Shown here in pieces: positions 32,816 through 40,508 of a DNA stretch of 51,437 bases. Both the position numbers and the translations under genes were made by a program. This stretch comes from an uncultured Odoribacter sp. Its GTDB lineage: Bacteria > Bacteroidota > Bacteroidia > Bacteroidales > Marinifilaceae. The stretch is taken from NCBI GenBank assembly GCA_910589025.1, contig CAJURM010000019.1, positions 1 to 51,437 on the forward strand, written 5' to 3'. Within the stretch, counting starts at the first letter, position 1. Each line of letters starts with the position of its first letter. A model generated the notes under the pieces. That model was not told where the DNA came from, ran no database searches, and saw only the letters and a list, made by a program, of their open reading frames with translations.

Positions 32816-33874
32816 ATGGAGAAGGCGGATAATACGACTCTTTCACGTGAGGAGTTGGCAGTTTACATGGAGGAGTCAATAGTGAGCGTGACAAGTGCAT
32901 ACAAACAGTCGCCTGTGGTGCTGATGGTGGACGATGCAGTTATAGGCACATTAGGCAATTTCAGTGCTTCCATAGGTAAGGCTAAAAGCAAGAAAACGTT
33001 CAATGTCTCAGCCATTGTCGCATCGGCATTGAGGGGCAGCACCATTCTTCATTATCGGTCTACATTCCCAAAAGATAAACGGAAGGTGTTATACGTTGAT
33101 ACGGAACAAGGACGGTATCATTGTCAGAACGTATTAAAACGCATTTTACGATTGGCGGACTTACCGGAAAACAAAGAGCCAGACAATCTGGTTATGCTGG
33201 CTTTGCGCAAATATTCTCCCGATATGCGATTAGCTATAGTTGAACAAGCTATCGGCACAATTCCCAATTTAGGATTGGTGATTATAGATGGCATCCGTGA
33301 TTTTCTTTATGACATCAACTCACCCAGTGAATCCACTGACATTATATCTAAATTCATGCAGTGGACGGATGATAAGCAGATACACATCCATACTGTCCTG
33401 CATCAGAATAAGAATGATGAACATGCTCGTGGACACATCGGCACGGAACTCAATAATAAGGCCGAAACCATCATGCAGGTCGAAGTGGACAAAGATGACA
33501 AGTCCATAAGCGTAATTGAAGCTATGCATATCCGCGACCGTGAGTTTGAACCGTTCGCTTTCCGCATAAACGAAGAGGGTTTGCCTGAACTGGTAGAACC
33601 CTACTTGCCCAAAGAAAAGAGGATAGGACGCCCGACCAAAGAACCGTTTGATCCATACAAAGAAATTCCAGAGAATGTACATCGCGCAGCATTGGATGCC
33701 GCTTTTGCGAATGGCACTATCAATAATTATGGTGATTATTTGGAACGGTTGAAAGAGGAGTACGGATTGCAAGGTGTAAAACTCGGTCACAACAAGGCGG
33801 TCAAGGTAGCCACCTTCCTCGGCAACAAGCGGATGGTGATAAAAGAGGGGAAAGAATATAAAATCAATCCCTAA
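32816..33874 (+). CDS. RepA-like P-loop ATPase of the mobile element
   Basis: A 352-residue RecA/DnaB-fold ATPase. The nucleotide-binding loop is ASIGKAKSKKTF (residues 51-62), a variant GxxKxxKT; the Walker B strand is LGLVIIDGIRD near 150. YVDTEQGRYH follows the Walker A region as in RepA/KaiC-like helicases, and HQNKNDEHARGHIGTELNNKAE resembles the conserved block of plasmid RepA-type proteins. The C-terminal ~70 residues form a basic, probably winged-helix domain (KAVKVATFLGNKRMVIKEG). In mobilizable elements this protein sits between the HTH gene and the mob genes, as here, and probably supports replication of the excised circle. Confidence 0.75.
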   Translation: MEKADNTTLSREELAVYMEESIVSVTSAYKQSPVVLMVDDAVIGTLGNFSASIGKAKSKKTFNVSAIVASALRGSTILHYRSTFPKDKRKVLYVDTEQGRYHCQNVLKRILRLADLPENKEPDNLVMLALRKYSPDMRLAIVEQAIGTIPNLGLVIIDGIRDFLYDINSPSESTDIISKFMQWTDDKQIHIHTVLHQNKNDEHARGHIGTELNNKAETIMQVEVDKDDKSISVIEAMHIRDREFEPFAFRINEEGLPELVEPYLPKEKRIGRPTKEPFDPYKEIPENVHRAALDAAFANGTINNYGDYLERLKEEYGLQGVKLGHNKAVKVATFLGNKRMVIKEGKEYKINP

Positions 33875-34188
33875 TGCCATTACTGAGTTCAACTTTACTT
33901 TATTGTCGGGGCGTATATATAGGAATAAAGCAAAGTAGGCAGGATAACATAATGTGAGATAGCCATACTCTCCCCTCTTTTAGAGATATATCTTACTATC
34001 CGAATGCCGATTCCATATCCACATCCGATATGGCTTGCCGGGAAGTATCAACAGGTAACTGTTGCAAGATATGCCAAGGTATAACCTCACTGCGTTCCGG
34101 TTGTACATTGGCGCTCTTGCCTGCTCAGTTCCTTCGCCGGTGCGGTACTCGCAAGCTCGCACCTATTTACCATTATAGAACAATTGAT
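33875..34188 (+). other. Hairpin-rich non-coding region, probable oriT
   Basis: This 314-nt stretch has no convincing gene. It holds several inverted repeats: AGATATATCT near 33983-33993, CCATATC/GATATGG at 34013-34019 and 34027-34033, CAACAG/CTGTTG at 34049-34064, and GGTGCG/CGCACC at about 34138-34163. It lies directly upstream of the RHH accessory and relaxase genes, the usual place of oriT in BmgA-type elements. The exact nick site cannot be read from sequence. Confidence 0.5.
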
Positions 34189-34608
34189 ATGAAAGAAAAT
34201 ACTGAAAATTCATTGGGTTCCTCTAACGAAACAAGATGCGTCTTCATCGGAGCGAAAGTCACTCCCCGTCAGAAAGAGCATATAAAATCACTGGCAGCAC
34301 AATGCGGTATGACCGTAAGCGATTACATATTGTCGTGTGCCTATAACTTCAAGCCCAAAGCAAGGCTTACGAAAGACGAAGCGGCACTATTACAGAATTT
34401 GGACGATTGTCGGTCAGACCTCGTAAAATATACCTCCGCACTGCACGGAATGTCCACAAAGCAGCGCATGGTAATGTTCAATCAGATTCCGTTCATGGTC
34501 GGCTGGCTTAAGGAACTTGGCAATGTGGCCGAAAGCGTTTGCCAGTTTCTGAATGCCGTAAAAGAGCATAACAAAATTCCGTCTAACGCTAAACATGAAG
34601 AAGAATGA
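34189..34608 (+). CDS. Mobilization accessory protein, RHH type (BmgB/MobC-like)
   Basis: A 139-residue protein. The N-terminal region CVFIGAKVTPRQKEHIKSLAAQCGMTVSDYILSCA (residues about 17-51) has the strand-helix-helix pattern of ribbon-helix-helix DNA-binding proteins of the MobC/BmgB group, which help the relaxase recognise oriT. A helical C-terminal half follows. The frame is open upstream to 34030, but that part overlaps the hairpin-rich region; ATG 34189 gives the family start. Its last 4 nt (ATGA) overlap the relaxase start, so translation is coupled. Confidence 0.8.
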   Translation: MKENTENSLGSSNETRCVFIGAKVTPRQKEHIKSLAAQCGMTVSDYILSCAYNFKPKARLTKDEAALLQNLDDCRSDLVKYTSALHGMSTKQRMVMFNQIPFMVGWLKELGNVAESVCQFLNAVKEHNKIPSNAKHEEE

Positions 34609-35816
34609 TTGCAAAAGCAAAAGCTATATCGCACGGTATAAACGATCTCCGTTACATTACTGGCGAATCACAACACAAGAAACATCCGGAGAAAATCTAT
34701 CGGGTATTGGACAATCTGCTACCCTCAGAACCGGACGCTATGGGGATATGGAACTCCATGCAGTTGACCTTATCCCAGCATCGGCCTATCAAGAACTCTG
34801 TTATTAGAATCGAGTTGAGTCCGTCGCCTGAGCATACCCGGTTCTTCGACATTGAGGACTGGCAAAAGCTTTGGCAGGATTTCGCTGAGGAATTCGACAA
34901 ACAAGTGATTACCGGCAAGGACGGGAAAGTCCGTTCCTGTCCGACTAATTTGGCTGGCAGCAAATACACAGTTTGGCTTCATACGGAATCCAAAGGCGAA
35001 GTTCCCCACCTCCATGCTGCGGTTTGCCGTTTGGATGAAGATGGCAATATCAACAACGACCATAACATTCATTTTCGTGCGCAACGTGTCGCCGAACGGG
35101 TGGCAAAAAAACGAGGATGGACAACGGCAGCGCAAATCCGAATTTCCAATGTCCACCAAGTAAATCGTGATTGCATGGATATACTGAAATCAATGCAATC
35201 GTGGTCATGGGAAGAGTACAAAAACGCTCTTATACGGAAAGGCTATACAGTACATGAAAGAGAAGATAAGAAAGGTATTCTCCGTGGTTATGCACTCGTG
35301 CATGGGAACACCAAATACAAGGCTTCTGAATTGGGAATCGGCAGGAATCTGATGATTTCGAAACTTCCTACGACATGGAGGAAACTGCACCATCAGCCTG
35401 CTACTGTCATTAAGAGCAATACTCCCAAAGTCATCCTGCAGCCAGCAGAGCATAAGGCGGCTCCTATTAACTATACCCAATATCGCACAGACCGTTCGGA
35501 TATGATTCCCTATGCCCTGACCCATGAAGGCAAAGAGCACAAGTTCTATATTCCGGAAAAAGTGCTCGACTGCTTCAATGACGAGTTTGATTACAGGTTC
35601 GTTTCCAACTGTCAGGAGCTTACCGATATGGCTGTGGCTATTTTTGTCGGACTGCTTGAAACGCCCAACATTGCAACCGGAGGCGGTGGCGGAGGTTCTC
35701 AAAACGACCTTCCGTGGAGAGATAAGGACGAAGATGAGTTGCTTTGGGCACGCAGATGCGCTCGTGCTGCCGGTCGTTCGTTAGGAAAGAAGCCGAAAAC
35801 AGGATTAAAACGATAA
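34605..35816 (+). CDS. Relaxase / mobilization nickase (BmgA-like)
   Basis: A 403-residue relaxase that would nick oriT and lead the strand into a recipient through a helper conjugation system. The metal-binding histidines are H135 and H137 in VPHLHAAVCR, with a third histidine at 126 in VWLHTESKG. The N-terminal block IAKAKAISHGINDLRYITG contains the tyrosine candidate near 17. The second half is basic, with a GYALVHGNTKYKASELGIGRNL segment and a glycine-rich tail (GGGGGG near 365) before a basic end. Length fits BmgA/MobA proteins of Bacteroides. No type IV secretion genes are in the window, so the element seems mobilizable rather than self-transmissible. Confidence 0.85.
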   Translation: MIAKAKAISHGINDLRYITGESQHKKHPEKIYRVLDNLLPSEPDAMGIWNSMQLTLSQHRPIKNSVIRIELSPSPEHTRFFDIEDWQKLWQDFAEEFDKQVITGKDGKVRSCPTNLAGSKYTVWLHTESKGEVPHLHAAVCRLDEDGNINNDHNIHFRAQRVAERVAKKRGWTTAAQIRISNVHQVNRDCMDILKSMQSWSWEEYKNALIRKGYTVHEREDKKGILRGYALVHGNTKYKASELGIGRNLMISKLPTTWRKLHHQPATVIKSNTPKVILQPAEHKAAPINYTQYRTDRSDMIPYALTHEGKEHKFYIPEKVLDCFNDEFDYRFVSNCQELTDMAVAIFVGLLETPNIATGGGGGGSQNDLPWRDKDEDELLWARRCARAAGRSLGKKPKTGLKR

Positions 35817-35820
35817 GCCC

Positions 35821-36348
35821 ATGAAAAAGAAATTCGATTTTTCTGCAGAAATGAATGATACGGAATCCATAAAGATCACTCCCAAGAATGAATATCTGGA
35901 AGAAGAGAAACGGCTACTTGATGTGAACGCCAAGGAACTTGCCAACCTGAATGACAATGTGCATAAGATGAGTATAAATCTGGAAAATTTACTCAAATTT
36001 CTACAGAAGTATAAGTTAACTATTGCCCAAAGTACGCAGGAGCAAGCCGAAAAATTCGGGCAATCTGTACTTGATAAGTTCCTTCATCAAATTCAAATCA
36101 AATGTAATGAAACTGAACGGAAAATCCGTAAGGCTGACAACTACATTTCCATAACGCATACGGCATTCTATATCTTGATTATCATACTGGTCGTACTATC
36201 TTCTTTTTTCGCCGGCATCATAATAGCGAATGCAGAGATTTTACACTCAGTATTGATTTGGAAAGTTGCTATTGGTTGTATTCTCATGGCTATTTTAGGA
36301 GTTGGCATTACGATAATTATACAGAAATTTTTGGATAGGCGTAAATAA
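35821..36348 (+). CDS. Small membrane protein linked to the relaxase
   Basis: A 175-residue protein starting 4 nt after the relaxase stop. The N-terminal ~110 residues are charged and helical with coiled-coil character (EYLEEEKRLLDVNAKELANLNDNVHKM; KCNETERKIRKADNY). Two transmembrane helices follow (about 118-138, FYILIIILVVLSSFFAGIII, and 148-168, IWKVAIGCILMAILGVGITII), with a short basic end. This topology resembles membrane accessory proteins seen beside mob genes. I cannot name a family. It probably belongs to the mobilization operon and is followed by a hairpin terminator. Confidence 0.65.
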   Translation: MKKKFDFSAEMNDTESIKITPKNEYLEEEKRLLDVNAKELANLNDNVHKMSINLENLLKFLQKYKLTIAQSTQEQAEKFGQSVLDKFLHQIQIKCNETERKIRKADNYISITHTAFYILIIILVVLSSFFAGIIIANAEILHSVLIWKVAIGCILMAILGVGITIIIQKFLDRRK

Positions 36349-36352
36349 ACGA

Positions 36353-36391
36353 AAAGTCTCAACTGGATAGGATTGTTATCGTTGAGACTTT
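36353..36391. terminator. Terminator between the mob operon and the RhuM gene
   Basis: AAAGTCTCAAC (36353-36363) and its exact complement (36381-36391) form an 11-bp stem with a 17-nt loop. A and T runs flank it, so it can act for both convergent genes. Confidence 0.7.
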
Positions 36392-36419
36392 ACTTTGTAT
36401 TGTGTCAAAAGACAGCTAT

Positions 36420-37415
36420 TTACTCTCCTTGCTCTAATACCCCTCTGACTTGCTTATCAAAATCAGAATCAATTGGTTGAGTAAGATTAAAAATATCATA
36501 TTCATGTTCCGCCTTAGTTTTTGCTTGAGCTGCAGAAATACGCCCTTTGTCTGGCAAAATCTGATAATCCATAAATGAAAGGAACTTTGTTACACTTTCA
36601 GAGAATTGCTCCATATCAAAAGTGTTCCTACGTCTAATAAGGGTTTCAATATAATCAAAGAATGCTGATACGGCAAGTTCCAATTCCTTTATTTTTTTCT
36701 CTGGCAGATAGTTCTTTGCAATAGAGACATCAGATTTTAAGACACGTCCATTGGGAGAGTTTTTCCAAGTTGTCAAGCCCATATGCTCTTTGGTATGATC
36801 CGCATTGTGATACACAATTTCGGCTGCAGTCTGTCCTGTAATTGCATAATGAAACCGATTCTGAATCATCGCATAAAAATCGTGTGTCGTTGGCGAGTCC
36901 TTGTCATAATCAATGCTACACTCTGCATATATATCCGTAATCTTCTGCCAAATCCGACGTTCACTGGCACGGATGGAACGTATCCGTTCAAGCAACTCCT
37001 GAAAATAATCCTGCCCAAATACAGTCTCTCCCTGCTTCAAACGGTCATCATTAAGAACAAACCCTTTTTTAATGTATTCATTCAGGATTTTCGTAGCCCA
37101 TTGACGGAAACGAGTAGCTTGTAGTGAATTTACACGATACCCAACCGAGATAACAGCATCAAGGTTATAAAATTGGGTGTTATATATCTTGCCATCCTCG
37201 GCAGTATGTGCAAATTTTGCACATACTGAATCCTGCTGCAACTCCGACGACTCGAATATATTTCTGAGATGCTTGGAAACAACAGTCCTATCCACGCCAA
37301 AAAGTTGAGCCATCGCCTTTTGGGTACACCACAATGTCTCATCCCTAATGATTACCTGCACCTTGCCTTCCTTTTCCGGAAGATTGTATAATATGAATTG
37401 AATATCTTTGGGCAT
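36420..37415 (-). CDS. RhuM family protein
   Basis: A 331-residue member of the RhuM ('virulence RhuM') family. The signature is clear: an N-terminal winged-helix block with ETLWCTQKAMAQLFGVDRTVVSKHLRNIF (about 27-55), then the family core YNTQFYNLDAVISVGYRVNSLQATRFRQWATKIL (about 79-112), followed by a helical C-terminal part that includes FHYAITGQTAAEIVYHNADH. RhuM proteins are frequent cargo of mobile elements and pathogenicity islands and sometimes sit beside restriction or toxin systems; the biochemical role is not established. It lies downstream of the phosphorothioation-type operon on the same strand but separated by 107 nt, with a 12-bp palindrome (37448-37459) in the gap. Confidence 0.85.
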   Translation of the reverse strand: MPKDIQFILYNLPEKEGKVQVIIRDETLWCTQKAMAQLFGVDRTVVSKHLRNIFESSELQQDSVCAKFAHTAEDGKIYNTQFYNLDAVISVGYRVNSLQATRFRQWATKILNEYIKKGFVLNDDRLKQGETVFGQDYFQELLERIRSIRASERRIWQKITDIYAECSIDYDKDSPTTHDFYAMIQNRFHYAITGQTAAEIVYHNADHTKEHMGLTTWKNSPNGRVLKSDVSIAKNYLPEKKIKELELAVSAFFDYIETLIRRRNTFDMEQFSESVTKFLSFMDYQILPDKGRISAAQAKTKAEHEYDIFNLTQPIDSDFDKQVRGVLEQGE

Positions 37416-37447
37416 ATACTTATGTTTTAGCCTTCACAATTACTAAG

Positions 37448-37459
37448 ATTTTGCAAAAT
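37448..37459. promoter_or_regulatory. 12-bp palindrome upstream of the RhuM gene
   Basis: ATTTTGCAAAAT is self-complementary and lies 33 nt before the RhuM start. It may be an operator for the HTH part of RhuM itself; this is only positional inference. Confidence 0.25.
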
Positions 37460-37522
37460 TCTAATATTATAAAAACTACAGATGTATCTTACGAAAGTAT
37501 TCTTCAGTTTACACATTACATT

Positions 37523-38092
37523 CTAATCTAACGACTCAGGTTCATCATCAGCAGAGTCAGTTGTACTTGCATCAAAAGTTAAAAATACTTCAAGAAAAGC
37601 CGTTTCTCTATAAAAGTAATTCGGATTATCAATCAATTTATCTTCTATAAAATGGAATCCCCAGTTGGCATACTCTTCCATTGTCTGCATTAAAGCATCA
37701 ACCGCTTTACGAGGTGTTACTAAACCTTTATCAAGAGCAATGAAATCAAAATCGGTTTTAGCGACCAGTGCTGTAAAAATAAACTCTCTTAATTTGGGAT
37801 AAGCTTTACGACCTTTTACGGAATCTATATTACCCCAATATTGAATCGGCTGTCCCAAAGATTTGATTTTTGTACTGTCATCAATGAGTTTTCGTCTTTG
37901 ATCATAATATAGACCAATAAAGAATGCTATGATGAAAATCTCATAACCAGCACCAAACAACTTTCCTTTGGCATCCCCCAAATTAGTAACACCTTTCCCA
38001 TAATCGCTGAAATTTTTGATTATAGACTCCTCATAACGTTTCTCCCAGTTAGGATTACGTCTTGCCCACACATCATATAGTTTCTCTGCCAT
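37523..38092 (-). CDS. Last gene of the defence operon, unknown function (189 aa)
   Basis: A 189-residue, mostly helical protein without a motif I recognise. It opens with KLYDVWARRNPNWEKRYEES, has a hydrophobic segment KLFGAGYEIFIIAFFIGLYYDQ (about 43-63, perhaps a buried helix), the phrase LREFIFTALVAKTDFDFIALDKGLV, and an acidic end DSADDEPESLD. It starts 4 nt after the SMC-like gene stops, so it is part of the same transcript. In Ssp/Dnd-type loci a small protein often accompanies the DndD-like ATPase (DndE, or SspH in SspFGH loci), but I cannot show homology to either. Treat as an unassigned subunit of the effector module. Confidence 0.6.
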   Translation of the reverse strand: MAEKLYDVWARRNPNWEKRYEESIIKNFSDYGKGVTNLGDAKGKLFGAGYEIFIIAFFIGLYYDQRRKLIDDSTKIKSLGQPIQYWGNIDSVKGRKAYPKLREFIFTALVAKTDFDFIALDKGLVTPRKAVDALMQTMEEYANWGFHFIEDKLIDNPNYFYRETAFLEVFLTFDASTTDSADDEPESLD

Positions 38093-38096
38093 AGCT

Positions 38097-40271
38097 TTAT
38101 TTAATTCTTTCAGTTAATGTTTGAATTGTCGACAAATCTTCCTCATCGTAACCAGAAGTTTTCTGAATGCGATATACAGAACATGATAGTTGATTTATTT
38201 TATCAAAATCCAACTTACGAGTCTGTGTTTCTCGATCAAATTTCAACAGGTCTTTTGTAAATATAATACATTGTTTGTCAATATCATCAATTATATTATA
38301 AAAAATATCCTCTTTGAAATCTCCGAACGAAGATGTCGGAGCATCAAAAATCAAAGGATAATCTTCATCTCTCTTTAGCGTAGTGATATTAGAAATGGCA
38401 AAAAGAACAGACATATACATTGTCGTTTTTTGTGCGCCACCCGGATTAGCTATTATAGTATCATTTGAGCTATAAAGATTTATTTTAGCAGATCCGTCAG
38501 CTGTTCTCTTTATTTTAATAACACCACGAAAATCATCTGCATTAAGTTTTTTTAGATATATATTAGCCTGTTCTTCGAGGGTCATAATAAATTCTTCTAC
38601 ATTTCTATCCTTTGCCGCCTCAAATGCCTTCATTATTCGCTCAAGCGTAATATGGACCTTCTGATAGACTCTTACAATTCCATTAGACGGAACAATTTGA
38701 TTCTGCTTATCTTTTAACTCCAGTTTCTGTATCTCGAGTTCTTCAAGTCTGCGTTTAAGGTCTTGGAGATCTAATGACGCTCTTTTACTACTGTCAGATA
38801 GCCCTTTGAAATCCTTAAAGTTTTTGATAAGCATTTCCTCTGTTAAATCAGGAGTTTGAATAAGCAGCTGCATTTTTGAGTCCTCAGCCTCTGTCAAGTC
38901 TTTATTTACTTTCTCCAAGTCCTGCTTTCTGGTTTGTACAAAAGATAGTCTGTCGGCAATAACAGTTGCTAACTTAGATAATTCTTGTTCAGTATCACCA
39001 CTTAATTGAATGCTCCGAGTATGAAGTTCATTTATATATGTGTTTTCAAAAAGTGGTTTTATCGGGGCTTCTTGTTGTTGCGCAGATTCCGATTCTTTAC
39101 GAATATGCTCCAGATATTCATTAAGTTTGTTGACCATAAAGTTATAGGCCTCACTCCCTTTTTCTGCTGGACGACCACAAACTTTGCATATCTCATCATC
39201 AATCATCTCCTGCATCGTTTCTTTATCAGGGAGATTCCATGGAAGAGGAGTTGCATTATTGGCTAATTTTTGTATCTCTTTAATTGCTTCCAACTTCCCT
39301 TTTTCAATAGCAATTCGTTCATCTTCTGCCTTCTGCAATTTGCGTTTCTCTCGGCTAAGAGCCGATACTTTTTTCTGATATTCACTTAAAACAGAAGGAT
39401 ATGCACGAAGAATCCACATATCATCAAGCAACATGGCATTATAATCCAAATTAATATAGCCCAGTAGTCTACGTTGCTCATTTTTTTTCTGTTCAATTCG
39501 GGCATTTATATCTTGTAGGTTCTCACAAGCATCTTGGTTCTCCTCCAAAATTTTCAAACGAGTTTCATAGTCTGATACAGCTTTCTCTTTTGTACTAATA
39601 TCATGTCGCACATCAGAAATCTCTGACTGCACTTTACCCAAATCAAATTCAAGCTGTTTAATAATTGCCTCTTGTTTTTTGTCTTTTCTTAATTCTTTAG
39701 TAACTAAATTGTCCGACTGTTGCTCAAAATATGAGGTCATCTCGACAAGATTATCGAATTGCTTGATTCCAGAGAATGTATCAACAAGTGTTTTGAGTGC
39801 CGTATTATTATCGAACACATTTAATTCACGTTCTCCTTTAAAAAGGCAATAACGACGAATAACTGTATCAAAACATGATTCCAATAATATCTTTCCATCT
39901 CGATTATGTCTTTCCGAACCAACTATCTCATAGCCAACGAAAGAAAAATCTCTTGTTTTTAGGAGGTTATCGGATGTTTTTTCAAAAATGAATTTTTTAC
40001 AAATTTCTTTTTCTCCTCCATGTTCAAATGTCATAGTGACAGAAACTTCATCACTCTCTCCAATTCCCATTTCCGCTTTACGCATTTCGGAAATATTACT
40101 TTCACTTTTATTGTCTTTGCTGGTATCAAACAACCATTCCAACGCCTCAAAAAAGGTTGTTTTTCCATCACCATTATCTCCAATGACAAGTGTAAGACCG
40201 TCCGATAGTTCAAAACTGTTTTCTCCGTAATAACTGCGGAAATTCTTAATAATAATCTTATTTAGTTTCAT
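38097..40271 (-). CDS. DndD-like SMC/Rad50-type ATPase with CxxC hook
   Basis: A 724-residue ABC-class ATPase. Walker A is GDNGDGKTT at residues 31-39, after the RecF/Rad50-like opening IKNFRSYYGENSFEL. Long coiled coils (about 195-335 and 400-560) flank a CxxC at C362/C365 (ICKVCGRPAE), as in the Rad50 zinc hook. The C-terminal lobe has a degenerate signature NPGGAQKTT in place of LSGGQ, and Walker B PLIFDAPTS near 640. The same layout occurs in DndD of phosphorothioation systems and in SMC-like ATPases of effector modules. It overlaps the preceding 77-residue gene by 4 nt (ATGA), so the two are translationally coupled. Likely role: ATP-driven DNA scanning or clamping for the system. Confidence 0.8.
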   Translation of the reverse strand: MKLNKIIIKNFRSYYGENSFELSDGLTLVIGDNGDGKTTFFEALEWLFDTSKDNKSESNISEMRKAEMGIGESDEVSVTMTFEHGGEKEICKKFIFEKTSDNLLKTRDFSFVGYEIVGSERHNRDGKILLESCFDTVIRRYCLFKGERELNVFDNNTALKTLVDTFSGIKQFDNLVEMTSYFEQQSDNLVTKELRKDKKQEAIIKQLEFDLGKVQSEISDVRHDISTKEKAVSDYETRLKILEENQDACENLQDINARIEQKKNEQRRLLGYINLDYNAMLLDDMWILRAYPSVLSEYQKKVSALSREKRKLQKAEDERIAIEKGKLEAIKEIQKLANNATPLPWNLPDKETMQEMIDDEICKVCGRPAEKGSEAYNFMVNKLNEYLEHIRKESESAQQQEAPIKPLFENTYINELHTRSIQLSGDTEQELSKLATVIADRLSFVQTRKQDLEKVNKDLTEAEDSKMQLLIQTPDLTEEMLIKNFKDFKGLSDSSKRASLDLQDLKRRLEELEIQKLELKDKQNQIVPSNGIVRVYQKVHITLERIMKAFEAAKDRNVEEFIMTLEEQANIYLKKLNADDFRGVIKIKRTADGSAKINLYSSNDTIIANPGGAQKTTMYMSVLFAISNITTLKRDEDYPLIFDAPTSSFGDFKEDIFYNIIDDIDKQCIIFTKDLLKFDRETQTRKLDFDKINQLSCSVYRIQKTSGYDEEDLSTIQTLTERIK

Positions 40272-40501
40272 ATATTCGAGGTCAAGAAGTTCGATACTTG
40301 AGTGTATATTTCTTTTTGAGTATATTGATTTTCATTGCCATCAATAATCATTGCAACAGCTCGTATTGTAGCATTTTCTGAATCGAGAGCATCTATAATA
40401 GTCTCGCTTCCAGTTGGTGTATACTCTCCTAACTCGGCTAGTTTGGGATCGGCCAATACTGCTTGCAGTATTCTATCTCCATTTGTATAATGAGTAACCA
40501 T
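40268..40501 (-). CDS. 77-residue protein coupled to the SMC-like ATPase
   Basis: A small acidic protein (pattern NGDRILQAVLADPKLAELGEYTPTG, then helices to NFLTSNI) between the helicase gene (7 nt) and the SMC-like gene (4-nt overlap). The tight spacing on both sides argues that it is a real gene. It has no recognisable domain; the predicted content is three or four short helices. DndE of Dnd systems is a small (~110 aa) DNA-binding protein in the analogous place, but DndE is basic and this one is not, so I do not call it DndE. A small regulatory or adaptor subunit is the simplest reading. Confidence 0.6.
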   Translation of the reverse strand: MVTHYTNGDRILQAVLADPKLAELGEYTPTGSETIIDALDSENATIRAVAMIIDGNENQYTQKEIYTQVSNFLTSNI

Positions 40502-40508
40502 AATGATA

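Noticed and set aside
34030..34188. N-terminal extension of the RHH mobilization protein
   Set aside because: It has no similarity to the family start, runs through the inverted repeats, and ATG 34189 gives the expected protein.
40268..40501. DndE
   Set aside because: It has the right position near a DndD-like gene but is shorter and acidic; DndE is a basic DNA-binding protein.
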